A stretch of 31,056 nt of DNA from FEN-1297 sp964498065 (lineage in GTDB: Bacteria > Bacteroidota > Ignavibacteria > Ignavibacteriales > Ignavibacteriaceae): the NCBI GenBank assembly GCA_964498065.1, contig CAZCFZ010000044.1:1-31056 (forward strand), in the 5' to 3' direction. This document shows positions 8,131 to 16,314 of this stretch, one piece after another. The notes below the pieces were generated by a model. That model saw only the letters and a program-made list of their open reading frames with translations, searched no databases and was not told the origin of the DNA. The stretch's first letter is position 1; each line of letters begins with the position of its first letter. The position numbers and the translations under genes were made by a program.

Positions 8131-9675
8131 ATGCAAAATAAAATTGATAATCTAAAAGAGAAAAAGGGAAAAGCTAAACTCGGCGGAGGGCAGAATAAAA
8201 TAAATGCACAGCATGCAAAGGGAAAACTTTCTGCCAGAGAACGGATTGAATTGCTGGTAGATGAAAATAGCTTTGAAGAAATTGATATGTTCGTCGAACA
8301 TAGAGCTACCGATTTCGGATTAAACAATCAGCATTATCCTGGAGATGGAGTTATAACCGGATTTGCAAAAATAGAAGATAGACCTGTAGCAATTTTTAGC
8401 CAGGATTTTACTGTGTTCGGCGGTTCATTGTCGGAAACTCATGCAGAAAAAATTGTTAAGATAATGAATATGGCAATGAAGACAGGTATTCCGGTAATTG
8501 GGTTAAATGATTCCGGCGGTGCGAGAATTCAGGAGGGTGTTGTTAGTTTAGGCGGATATGCAGATATTTTTCTACTCAATACTCTTGCTTCCGGTGTTAT
8601 TCCTCAAATTTCTGTTGTTATGGGACCTTGCGCGGGTGGTGCGGTTTATTCCCCGGCAATTACAGATTTCATTTTTATGGTAAAGGATACCAGTTATATG
8701 TTTGTTACCGGGCCGAATGTGGTAAAAACGGTTACGCATGAGGAAGTTAGTTTTGAAGATCTAGGAGGCGCCGAAACACATGCATCAAAAAGCGGTGTTG
8801 CTCATTTTATTTATGAAAACGAAATAGAAACACTTTTAAATGTAAGGAAATTGATCGGATATCTTCCGCAAAATTTTATGGATCGTCCGGTAGAAACTGA
8901 GTTTGATATTCAAGCACTGAAACCGGATGTAAGATTAAATCAGATCATCCCCGACAATCCTAACAAACCCTATGATATGAAGGAAATAATCAATTTGCTG
9001 GTTGATGACAATGAATTTTTTGAAGTACATGCAAATTATGCAGAAAATATTGTTGTCGGATTTGCAAGGATCGGGGGAATGTCTGTGGGAATCATTGCCA
9101 ATCAACCGCAGGTTTTAGCAGGAGTACTGGATATAAATGCTTCAATTAAAGGTGCCCGTTTTGTAAGATTTTGTGACTCTTTTAATATACCGCTTCTTGT
9201 TCTGGAAGATGTTCCCGGATTTTTACCGGGTACAGAACAAGAATGGAATGGAATAATTCGCCAGGGAGCAAAACTACTTTATGCTTTTTGTGAAGCAACG
9301 GTACCAAAAGTTACTGTTATTACAAGAAAAGCTTATGGCGGGGCTTACGATGTTATGAATTCTAAGCATATTAGAGGTGATTTTAATTTTGCATGGCCTT
9401 CTGCTGAAATTGCCGTTATGGGACCAAAAGGTGCGGTTGAAATTATCTTCAAAAAAGAAATTTCAAAAGCTAAAAATCCGGAAGATGAACTAAATAAAAA
9501 ATTATCCGAATATATAGAAAAGTTCGCAAATCCATATATTGCTGCTGAAAGAGGCTATATAGATGATGTTATAATTCCAGAAGAAACTAAAATTAAAATA
9601 ATTAAAGCTCTTAAGATATTAAAAACCAAAGTTGATAAAAATCCTAAAAAGAAACACGGTAATATTCCTTTATGA
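8131..9675 (+). CDS. Acyl-CoA carboxylase beta (carboxyltransferase) subunit, propionyl-CoA type
   Basis: This 514-residue protein has two crotonase-like carboxyltransferase domains, as in PccB, MmdA and AccD5. It moves a carboxyl group from biotin to an acyl-CoA, or the reverse in methylmalonyl-CoA decarboxylase. Visible blocks are the N-terminal KLSARERIELL (32-42), the oxyanion-hole regions NDSGGARIQEG (126-136) and GPCAGGAVYSPA (165-176), and in the second domain DVPGFLPGTEQE (360-371) and GGAYDVM (403-409). D407 sits where actinobacterial work places the acyl-length determinant, and aspartate there goes with propionyl-CoA preference in Streptomyces PccB (established knowledge, my alignment by eye). 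No biotin carboxylase, biotin carrier or decarboxylase membrane subunit is adjacent, so the partner must be encoded elsewhere. PccB versus MmdA cannot be resolved here. Confidence 0.9.
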   Translation: MQNKIDNLKEKKGKAKLGGGQNKINAQHAKGKLSARERIELLVDENSFEEIDMFVEHRATDFGLNNQHYPGDGVITGFAKIEDRPVAIFSQDFTVFGGSLSETHAEKIVKIMNMAMKTGIPVIGLNDSGGARIQEGVVSLGGYADIFLLNTLASGVIPQISVVMGPCAGGAVYSPAITDFIFMVKDTSYMFVTGPNVVKTVTHEEVSFEDLGGAETHASKSGVAHFIYENEIETLLNVRKLIGYLPQNFMDRPVETEFDIQALKPDVRLNQIIPDNPNKPYDMKEIINLLVDDNEFFEVHANYAENIVVGFARIGGMSVGIIANQPQVLAGVLDINASIKGARFVRFCDSFNIPLLVLEDVPGFLPGTEQEWNGIIRQGAKLLYAFCEATVPKVTVITRKAYGGAYDVMNSKHIRGDFNFAWPSAEIAVMGPKGAVEIIFKKEISKAKNPEDELNKKLSEYIEKFANPYIAAERGYIDDVIIPEETKIKIIKALKILKTKVDKNPKKKHGNIPL

Positions 9676-9788
9676 AGGTTTATGAAATGTAACTATATGA
9701 AATACAAAAGATTAGACTGTTTTAGTTAATTTTTTACTTGATAAAACAAAAAATAGAGGTTATATTGAAATGTAAAATACAAAAAATT

Positions 9789-9792
9789 GGAG
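9789..9792 (+). promoter_or_regulatory. Ribosome binding site fixing the transglycosylase start
   Basis: GGAG sits five bases before the ATG at 9798, and that ATG opens a clean lipoprotein signal peptide. This favours 9798 over the in-frame TTG at 9738, which would put 20 extra non-signal residues in front. Confidence 0.7.
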
Positions 9793-9797
9793 ACTGC

Positions 9798-12611
9798 ATG
9801 ATCAAAAGAATTTTACCGTTGATTGCTATCTCTTTATTTGCTCTTTTCCTTTCGTCTTGCGGAACGAATAAAGAAATAGCAAAGGATGAAAAATCCGATA
9901 CCAACCAGAATAAAATTCAAAAAGTAGGAATCGTTTCAGAATTATTAGAACAAGCTCGCCAGTATTATGTTGTTGCATTAACCAAAGAAGAACAGAACAG
10001 CACAACGGAAGCTGTTTCAAATTTTGAATCTGCATTAAGAATTATAAATAATCTGAGTTATTATCCGGGAATTGAACAAAATGAAGCATATCTTGAATTA
10101 GAGAAATCAATTATTGATGATTATAAAAAGTATGTGGATAGTTTACCTGAATTGCCGTCTAATGTGTCTTTTGCTGCGTTGGAAGAATGGATGGGTAAAT
10201 CTTTACCCGAAGTAAAAGTTAATCTAGGCGAAAACAAAAATTCACAAAAAATGGTTATCCACGCGGATATTCCTTTGGTTGTAAATTCTTATGTGGAACA
10301 ATGGCTGGATTATTTTACAGGAAACGGACGTGACCATATGGAATTATGGCTTTCGCGTTCCGGTAGGTACTTTCCTATGATGGCTAAAATATTTGAAGAA
10401 GAAAAATTGCCCAAACAGCTTATGTATCTTAGCATGGTAGAAAGCGGCTTAAATCCGACTGCCAGATCTTGGGCAAGTGCCGTGGGTTTATGGCAGTTTA
10501 TAAGATCGACCGGACGGCTTTACGGTTTACATTCGGGTTTTTATTATGATGAGAGAAGAGATCCCGAAAAATCTACACTTGCAGCTGCTAAGCATTTAAA
10601 AGATTTATATAATGATTTAGGCGACTGGTACCTGGTTTTAGCTGCCTACAATGCCGGAGAAGGCAGAATTAACAGAGCTTTAAGAAGATCACATTCAACA
10701 GATTTTTGGGCTGCAAGACATTATTTACCCCGCGAAACTAGAGGATATGTTCCACAATTTATTGCAGTTTGTTTAATTGCTATGAATCCGGCCAAATACG
10801 GCTTTACAAATATTAATTATGAAAAACCATTTGACTATACAACCTATCCCGTAAAAGGCGCAATAGATTTGGGATATTTGTCAAAATGTGCAGGAGTTAA
10901 TCCTGAAACTCTAGAAGAGATGAATCCGGCATTAACTCAAATGTGTACACCGGCTTCTTATCCTGGCGGTTATCCGTTAAAAATTCCCAAGAGTTCGATT
11001 AAAACATTTGCATCTAATTTAGTGAATGTTCCTGCTAGTGCCAGAAGAAATTTTTTAGTTCATATTGTTAGAAGGGGAGAAACTCTTTATGGAATTGCGG
11101 CTAGATACGGAATATCCAGATATGATTTGGCAGAAGCAAACAATATTTCGGTAAGATCACGCCTTTATATCGGTGTCAGATTAAAAATACCGGTTTCCAA
11201 TTTTTCTGAGGATAATTTTGCATCTAACACAAATACTCAGCCGGCTGAAAATAATAGCAGTGATAATAATTCTGTTGCAGTTGATTCTGAGTCGAATGTA
11301 TATGTTTCTCCTTATATAGCCCTAAACAAAAGCCAGAATTCCGATTCATCCCAGAATAATAATGCAAATGACATAGATTCTGTTGACAATGAGAGATCGG
11401 TAGCTGATAACAGTGAAACTGATCCCGATAGTGTTTTAATACCGAAAGGAATGACTGCGGTTCATTATAAGGTTAAAAAGAATGATAGTCTGCTTGGTAT
11501 TGCAGATTTATTCAATTCCAGGGTGATTGACATACGGAATTGGAATAATATACCTTATACTCAAAGTGTTTATATAGGACAGGATTTAACTATATATGTA
11601 CCTTCCGATAAAAAAGATTTTTATGCCAGTTTGGATACACAGACTCCGCTTGAGAAAACCATTGCAAAATCTTCAATTACAAATAATAAAAGTGAACTCA
11701 TTTATTATAGAATTAGAAGAGGAGAGAGTTTATTTACTATCGCAAACCGTTACGGAGTCGATGTTAATTCCTTAAGAGAATGGAACAATATTTCTGGTAA
11801 TAGAATATATGCCGGAAAGAGATTAAAAATATATACGGATAGATCAAATAGATATTTAGCTGCTGCAGAAAATAATTCTTCTCACTCAAGGACTAGTTTA
11901 TTTCATTATAGAGTAAAAGGGGGGGACACTATAAGTGAATTATCTATTAAGTTCGGGGTTCCGGTTGCTACGTTAAAACGATGGAACAATTTGACTTCGA
12001 ATTATTTAAGGATCGGACAAACTTTAAAAATCTACAACAATAATAATGACGAAGCTCTTGGAGACAATACTCCCAAAACATCTGCTAATGTAAATTATTA
12101 TAAAGTCAAACCCGGCGATGCAATTAGCCAGATTGCCGAAATGTATCATGTACGTGTATCCAGTATCAGAAGATGGAATCACCTTAGAAGCAACAAAATA
12201 GTTGCCGGCAAAACATTATTAATATATTCCGACGCCGATGTTAATGATATAGATAATTCCTCGTCTGATAATTCAGGCGAAACCGGACCGGATTATTATA
12301 ATGTACGGCGGGGAGATACCATTAGTAAAATTGCCGTTGAACATAATGTTTCGATAAGAGATATTAAAAAATGGAATGATCTGGACAGTAATGACATTAC
12401 TGCTGGTACTAAATTAAGAGTTGCACCTAAAACTTCCGGTTCGTCTGTAAAAAAATCGTCTAAGCAAAAAGGTAAAACACATTTGGTTTCAAAGGGAGAA
12501 ACTCTTTATTCTATTTCCAGAGATTTTAACGTTCCGGTTAGCAGGTTAAAAGCGCTTAATAATTTAGCCAGCAACAAAATTATACCCGGGCAGGAAATAA
12601 GAATAGAGTAA
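9798..12611 (+). CDS. mltD: MltD-like membrane-bound lytic transglycosylase lipoprotein with seven LysM domains
   Basis: This 937-residue lipoprotein cleaves peptidoglycan glycan strands. A signal peptide ends in the lipobox LSSC, with C21 lipidated. A helical region with charged linkers covers about 40-150. The SLT family-1 domain covers about 155-330, with catalytic E215 in SMVESGLNP, followed by AVGLWQFI (228-235) and AAYNAGEGR (282-290). A degenerate LysM-like stretch at about 350-397 is followed by seven clear LysM domains at about 419-465, 555-601, 635-679, 701-746, 766-810, 832-876 and 893-937. They are separated by Ser/Asn/Asp-rich linkers. E. coli MltD has two LysM domains, so the array is long. 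The gene is preceded by about 120 bp of non-coding DNA and looks like its own unit. Confidence 0.93.
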   Translation: MIKRILPLIAISLFALFLSSCGTNKEIAKDEKSDTNQNKIQKVGIVSELLEQARQYYVVALTKEEQNSTTEAVSNFESALRIINNLSYYPGIEQNEAYLELEKSIIDDYKKYVDSLPELPSNVSFAALEEWMGKSLPEVKVNLGENKNSQKMVIHADIPLVVNSYVEQWLDYFTGNGRDHMELWLSRSGRYFPMMAKIFEEEKLPKQLMYLSMVESGLNPTARSWASAVGLWQFIRSTGRLYGLHSGFYYDERRDPEKSTLAAAKHLKDLYNDLGDWYLVLAAYNAGEGRINRALRRSHSTDFWAARHYLPRETRGYVPQFIAVCLIAMNPAKYGFTNINYEKPFDYTTYPVKGAIDLGYLSKCAGVNPETLEEMNPALTQMCTPASYPGGYPLKIPKSSIKTFASNLVNVPASARRNFLVHIVRRGETLYGIAARYGISRYDLAEANNISVRSRLYIGVRLKIPVSNFSEDNFASNTNTQPAENNSSDNNSVAVDSESNVYVSPYIALNKSQNSDSSQNNNANDIDSVDNERSVADNSETDPDSVLIPKGMTAVHYKVKKNDSLLGIADLFNSRVIDIRNWNNIPYTQSVYIGQDLTIYVPSDKKDFYASLDTQTPLEKTIAKSSITNNKSELIYYRIRRGESLFTIANRYGVDVNSLREWNNISGNRIYAGKRLKIYTDRSNRYLAAAENNSSHSRTSLFHYRVKGGDTISELSIKFGVPVATLKRWNNLTSNYLRIGQTLKIYNNNNDEALGDNTPKTSANVNYYKVKPGDAISQIAEMYHVRVSSIRRWNHLRSNKIVAGKTLLIYSDADVNDIDNSSSDNSGETGPDYYNVRRGDTISKIAVEHNVSIRDIKKWNDLDSNDITAGTKLRVAPKTSGSSVKKSSKQKGKTHLVSKGETLYSISRDFNVPVSRLKALNNLASNKIIPGQEIRIE
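11052..12608 (+). repeat. Array of seven LysM-coding repeats
   Basis: The 3' half of the transglycosylase gene encodes seven LysM units of about 45 residues. Each follows the pattern of a V(R/K)xGD/ETL-type start, a WNN or WNx core and a G(Q/K)xLxI end. The first two units are separated by about 90 residues of Ser/Asn/Asp-rich linker; the later ones are separated by 16-34 residues. Units 3 to 6 share the REWNN/KRWNN/RRWNH/KKWND word, so they probably arose by tandem duplication and then diverged. Confidence 0.88.
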
Positions 12612-12711
12612 AGAATTGATTATTATTTTTGACTTTTGATTCAAGCGATATATTATTATTTTTTTATAAAATTAATTGGAGTTTTCATAATATAAAAAAA
12701 TTATTTATTGA

Positions 12712-12799
12712 CCAAAGCCGTTAGGGGTGTTGCGTTAACCGTAACTGAGAACATACCCTCTAACCTGATCTGGATAATACCAGCGTAGGAAAACGGGCT
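12712..12799 (+). promoter_or_regulatory. TPP (thiamine pyrophosphate) riboswitch aptamer, THI element
   Basis: The conserved THI-box words are all present in order: GGGGTG at 12724-12729, CTGAGA at 12745-12750, ATACCCT at 12753-12759, ACCTGATCTGGATAATACC at 12763-12781 and AGCGTAGGAAA at 12782-12792. Helix P1 pairs AGCCGTT at 12716-12722 with AACGG and the bases after it at 12792-12799 (one extra G). The aptamer lies just upstream of a TonB-dependent receptor gene and of an overlapping terminator, so ligand binding should reduce expression of thiamine uptake genes. Confidence 0.96.
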
Positions 12800-12819
12800 A
12801 AAAGAATAATTAAGAATTT

Positions 12820-12843
12820 AGCCGTTTTTAAACGGCTTTTTTT
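12820..12843 (+). terminator. Riboswitch-controlled intrinsic terminator with competing antiterminator
   Basis: AGCCGTTT at 12820-12827 pairs with AAACGGCT at 12830-12837, followed by T to 12843. The competing antiterminator pairs AACGGGCTAAA (12792-12802, which includes the 3' strand of aptamer helix P1) with TTTAGCCGTT (12817-12826), with one bulged G. When TPP closes P1 the antiterminator strand is taken, so the terminator forms. When TPP is absent the antiterminator forms and transcription continues. The T tract abuts the first possible start codon at 12844. Confidence 0.88.
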
Positions 12844-12845
12844 AT

Positions 12846-12850
12846 GGAGG
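12846..12850 (+). promoter_or_regulatory. Ribosome binding site fixing the receptor start
   Basis: GGAGG at 12846-12850 is five bases before the ATG at 12856. The earlier in-frame ATG at 12844 overlaps this ribosome site and is only one base beyond the terminator T tract, so 12856 is the better start. It also gives a signal peptide beginning MRRL. Confidence 0.75.
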
Positions 12851-12855
12851 AAAAA

Positions 12856-15321
12856 ATGCGGCGCTTAATTATTCTTTTTCTATTATTCACATCTTTATTA
12901 AATGCACAACAAAATTTAAAAGGGAAGATAATCGATTCTGAAACTCTAAATCCTTTACCTAACGCAAACATAGTAATTGAGGGTACTTCAACCGGAACGA
13001 TTTCAAAAACCAACGGAGAATTTTCGTTAAACGGAAATTTCAATAAATCACAAACTCTGCAAGTCAGCTTTGTCGGCTATTATTCAAAAAATATTCCTTT
13101 AAGGGAAATAGATTTATCAAAATTACTTGTTATTAAACTGGAACAGAAGATTATCCCTGCCCAAACTGTTCTGGTTGAAGGTAGTATTGGGAAGGAAGGA
13201 GTAACTCCATTAACATTCAGCAAAATTACCCAAAAACAAATTGAGCAAAATTATACGGTTCAGGATGTTCCTAAATATTTAAGCTCGTTGCCATCCACGA
13301 CATTTTATTCTGAAAACGGAAACGGAATAGGCTATAATTACTTGAATATTAGAGGATTTGATCAGAGAAGAATATCTGTTTCGATAAATGGGATTCCTCA
13401 AAATGATCCGGAAGATCAAAACGTATACTGGCTGGATTTTCCTGATTTATTGGCAAGTACCGCAGTAATACAAGTTCAACGCGGTGCAGGTTCGGGGATA
13501 ACAGGTTATCCGGCTATAGGCGGATCGATAAATATTATTACATCTACTTTTTCAAACCGTCCCGAGGTTAAATTCTCAGCCTCAACAGGAAGTTATAATA
13601 CGAGAAAATATAGTGCCGATGTTTCGAGCGGTTTGATAGATGATAAGTATTCCTTTTATGCAAAACTTTCTCAAATCTTAAGCAGCGGATATCGAAATAA
13701 TTCGTGGGTTAAATTTAATGCTTATTATCTTTCTGCAGTTAGATATGACAAAAATTTGACTACACAAATTAATCTATACGGAGGACCTATTGCCGACGGA
13801 CTGGCATATTACGGACTTCCAAAATTTGCAATTAAAAATAACAGTTTAAGGAAAGCAAATTATTCTTATTGGGAAACAGCTAATAATGAATATACTTATA
13901 CAATTTTGAGAAGGCCTACTGAAATTGAAAATTTTTCACAGCCGCATTATGAAATTTTAAATCAGTTAAAAATAAACAACAACATCACACTTAACTCAGC
14001 ATTATTTTTAGTAATTGGAGACGGCTTTTTTAACTATGACGGAACCGGCCTCGATACAACAGCTTTACATCTTACATCTCATTACGGTTTTCATCCAGTT
14101 GAAAATCCATCCGATATTTTGATTAAAGCAGAAGTTGATAATACACAGTTTGGATGGATACCGCGAATAAGTATTAAGCATAAAAATGGCGAATTAATTG
14201 CGGGAGCGGAATTTAGATTTCATAAATCAACTCACTGGGGGAGTGTTGATTATGCATTGAATCTTCCGGCAGGAGCTACGCCGAATTACCGTGTTTATTA
14301 TTTTAACGGAAGAAAAAATATTATTAACGGATTTATCCACGAAAGTTATCATCCTAATGCAAAATGGAACTTGCTTGGAGAAATACAATTGGCTTATCAC
14401 AAATACAGATTTTATAATGACCGATTTGATAACTATGATTTTTCAGTTAGCGAGCTATATTTTAACCCCAGATTTGGTGTAAATTACAAATTAAATCCTG
14501 CTCAGAATATCTATTTTTCCTATGCCAGAGTAACCAGGGAACCTACACTTAGTACATATTATTCGGGCGAAGACGCAATATGGGGCTCAACACCTCAATT
14601 TGAACAAAATGCCGATGGGACATATAATTATAGTAAGCCTTATGTTAATCCTGAAACTATGAATGACTTTGAGTTAGGATCTTCATTTATAAAAAACAAT
14701 TATAGTATTTCTCTTAATTTATATTATATGCTTTTTAATAATGAAATTGTGAATAACGGGAAACTGGATATTTTCGGTCAGCCGATTACCGGAAATATGA
14801 AGAGTACTGTCCATGAAGGAATAGAATTTTCATCTAAAATTAATATTGATAAATCTTTGCAAATTTATGCTAATGCAACATACAGCCATAACGAAATTTT
14901 AAGCGGTGAATACTTTATTAATTCCTCCGAAGCAATTGATTTAAGCGGCAATATTATAGGAGGTTTTCCGGCCTTCTTAGCTAATTTAGGAATAAATGCT
15001 TCGTTTGATAATTTCTTTATTCAATTTACAGGAAAATATGTAGGAAAATTTTATTCGGATAATTATGGAGATAAACTGGGTGAATATCTAAACGCTTATC
15101 CGGGATTTGCGGACTATACCGACAATATAAATGATGCATATTTTACTGCCGACTTCTTTGCATCATATAAGCTAAAAGAATTTTCAGCGTTAGGACCTTC
15201 AAAGATTTTCGTCCAAGTGAATAATATTTTTAATAACTTGTATTCTGCAAATGCAATCGGTTCTCAGTTTTATCCGGCTGCCGATAGAAATTTTCTTGCC
15301 GGAGTACAGGTTGGGCTTTAA
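12856..15321 (+). CDS. TonB-dependent outer-membrane receptor, probably for thiamine or its phosphates/precursors
   Basis: This 821-residue TonB-dependent receptor starts with a signal peptide (about residues 1-17, cleavage after LLNA). A CarboxypepD_reg-like beta-sandwich follows (about 19-105, with GTISKTNGEFSL and VSFVGY words). A possible TonB-box stretch (TVLVEG) lies at about 110-115. The plug domain covers about 125-230, with NIRGFDQRR and the PAIGGSINIIT end. The remainder is the 22-strand barrel, ending in the aromatic-rich NFLAGVQVGL. This architecture is typical of Bacteroidota and relatives. Direct control by the TPP riboswitch makes thiamine, its phosphates or a precursor the likely cargo; such riboswitch-linked receptors are known from Bacteroides (OMthi). 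Thiamine pyrophosphokinase and a symporter lie downstream. The receptor type is certain; the cargo is inferred from the riboswitch. Confidence 0.92.
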   Translation: MRRLIILFLLFTSLLNAQQNLKGKIIDSETLNPLPNANIVIEGTSTGTISKTNGEFSLNGNFNKSQTLQVSFVGYYSKNIPLREIDLSKLLVIKLEQKIIPAQTVLVEGSIGKEGVTPLTFSKITQKQIEQNYTVQDVPKYLSSLPSTTFYSENGNGIGYNYLNIRGFDQRRISVSINGIPQNDPEDQNVYWLDFPDLLASTAVIQVQRGAGSGITGYPAIGGSINIITSTFSNRPEVKFSASTGSYNTRKYSADVSSGLIDDKYSFYAKLSQILSSGYRNNSWVKFNAYYLSAVRYDKNLTTQINLYGGPIADGLAYYGLPKFAIKNNSLRKANYSYWETANNEYTYTILRRPTEIENFSQPHYEILNQLKINNNITLNSALFLVIGDGFFNYDGTGLDTTALHLTSHYGFHPVENPSDILIKAEVDNTQFGWIPRISIKHKNGELIAGAEFRFHKSTHWGSVDYALNLPAGATPNYRVYYFNGRKNIINGFIHESYHPNAKWNLLGEIQLAYHKYRFYNDRFDNYDFSVSELYFNPRFGVNYKLNPAQNIYFSYARVTREPTLSTYYSGEDAIWGSTPQFEQNADGTYNYSKPYVNPETMNDFELGSSFIKNNYSISLNLYYMLFNNEIVNNGKLDIFGQPITGNMKSTVHEGIEFSSKINIDKSLQIYANATYSHNEILSGEYFINSSEAIDLSGNIIGGFPAFLANLGINASFDNFFIQFTGKYVGKFYSDNYGDKLGEYLNAYPGFADYTDNINDAYFTADFFASYKLKEFSALGPSKIFVQVNNIFNNLYSANAIGSQFYPAADRNFLAGVQVGL

Positions 15322-15362
15322 GCTTTTAAATAAAATATACTAACTGAAGAAACGCAACTGTC

Positions 15363-15383
15363 ATGCTGAACTCGATTCAGCAT
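15363..15383. repeat. Palindromic repeat unit (single)
   Basis: An 8-bp perfect stem, ATGCTGAA with TTCAGCAT, has a 5-base loop and is preceded by TGTC. It is nearly identical to the left palindrome of the paired element about 95 bp downstream (only the loop differs, CTCGA against CTTGA). Confidence 0.8.
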
Positions 15384-15433
15384 TTTAAAATAGCTTAATT
15401 ATGCAGATTCCGAATCTTCCGAAGGAATGTAGG

Positions 15434-15544
15434 CTGTGTGAGAAGTAAGAATTTGTCATGCTGAACTTGATTCAGCATCTGTTTTCGTGCAAAAAACACA
15501 TAATTAGATTCCGGGTCTAGCCCGGAATGACAGTTTTCACACAG
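15434..15544. repeat. REPIN/MITE-like element: two inverted palindromes inside outer inverted repeats
   Basis: The outer arms CTGTGTGAGAA (15434-15444) and TTTTCACACAG (15534-15544) are inverted repeats with one mismatch. Inside, TGTCAT (15454-15459) begins a left hairpin (15458-15478). A right hairpin with a GC-rich stem, ATTCCGGG with CCCGGAAT, spans 15508-15528 and ends in ATGACA (15527-15532). The left palindrome is followed by CT and the right one is preceded by AG, so the whole is an imperfect mirror. A related pair occurs at 24681-24752. No coding capacity is present. Confidence 0.75.
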
Positions 15545-15654
15545 TCTCAATGCCTGAGGCAAAGTTCGAAATGACTATGGCTGATTTCTTCTTATTTTAA
15601 CTAGCTTCAGATACTAATTAATTTATTGTCAAATGTACTTAATAAATTTTTAAA

Positions 15655-16314
15655 ATGAATTTAAATAAATGTATAATATTGGCTAACGGAAAACCGCCTC
15701 AAAAAAGTGTAATTAGTTATTTAAAGAAAAAGAATTTTAATACTTTAATTTGCGCCGACGGTGGTTCAAATTCTGCAAAAAGATTAAATCTAATTCCGGA
15801 CTACATTATTGGTGATCTTGATTCATCAACTGCAGCGACTTTGAAATATTATAGTAAAAAATCAAAAATCATCAAAATAAAAAGACAAAATGATACCGAT
15901 GTGGAAAAATGTTTAAAATTTGCAATTAAAAATGACGCAAATGAAATAGTGCTTTTAGGTGTTACCGGCGATCGACTTGACCACTCTTTTTGCAATCTCG
16001 GAATTGTGCTGAAATTTTTCGGTAAAATAAAATTAAGTATTATTGCCGAGAACTCATTGCTCACGGCATACAAGAATAAAGTTGAACTGAATACAATACC
16101 TGGAGAAATAATTTCTATATACGGATTTAATTCACAAACTAAGATTATTTCCAAAGGATTAAAATTCCCTTTAAAAAATGTAGCTTTACCTTTCGGTCAA
16201 AGGGAAAGTACGAGCAATGTCGCTTTATCGGATAAAGTATCTTTATTAATATCCGGGGGAATCATTTTTGCCGTTCGTGATTATAATGTAATGAAAAAAA
16301 ATGATCTCTTTTAG
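15655..16314 (+). CDS. thiN: Thiamine pyrophosphokinase
   Basis: This 219-residue enzyme transfers pyrophosphate from ATP to thiamine, giving TPP in one step in the cytosol. The catalytic-domain motifs are all visible: CADGG at residues 33-37, PDYIIGDLDS at 48-57, NDTD at 79-82 (metal binding) and LGVTGDRLDH at 101-110. A smaller C-terminal beta domain that binds thiamine follows (about 140-215). A pyrophosphokinase is needed when thiamine is taken up rather than made de novo, which fits the upstream riboswitch-controlled receptor. The downstream symporter gene starts 14 bp before this gene ends, so the two are coupled. Length and motifs are normal for the family. Confidence 0.94.
   Translation: MNLNKCIILANGKPPQKSVISYLKKKNFNTLICADGGSNSAKRLNLIPDYIIGDLDSSTAATLKYYSKKSKIIKIKRQNDTDVEKCLKFAIKNDANEIVLLGVTGDRLDHSFCNLGIVLKFFGKIKLSIIAENSLLTAYKNKVELNTIPGEIISIYGFNSQTKIISKGLKFPLKNVALPFGQRESTSNVALSDKVSLLISGGIIFAVRDYNVMKKNDLF

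Larger units (their letters stand above)
15322..15654. other. 333-bp gap between receptor and thiN carrying palindromic repeats
   Basis: No reading frame of note is present. The gap holds three palindromes of the dispersed-repeat family annotated separately (15363-15383, 15458-15478 and 15508-15528). No riboswitch or obvious terminator with a T tract is visible, so transcription from the riboswitch promoter may continue into thiN. A second promoter close to thiN cannot be excluded. Confidence 0.6.

Noticed and set aside
8121..8327. Minus-strand ORF opposite the start of the carboxyltransferase gene
   Set aside because: It is the antisense shadow of a well-supported gene and its translation shows no family features.
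9738..9797. Upstream extension of the transglycosylase to a TTG at 9738
   Set aside because: The extra 20 residues would precede and mask the lipoprotein signal peptide, and a good ribosome site lies before the ATG at 9798.
12844..12855. Upstream ATG of the TonB receptor
   Set aside because: It overlaps the GGAGG ribosome site used for 12856 and lies directly behind the terminator T tract.
15849..16154. Minus-strand 101-codon ORF opposite thiN
   Set aside because: It is antisense to clear thiamine pyrophosphokinase motifs, with no similarity of its own that I recognise.
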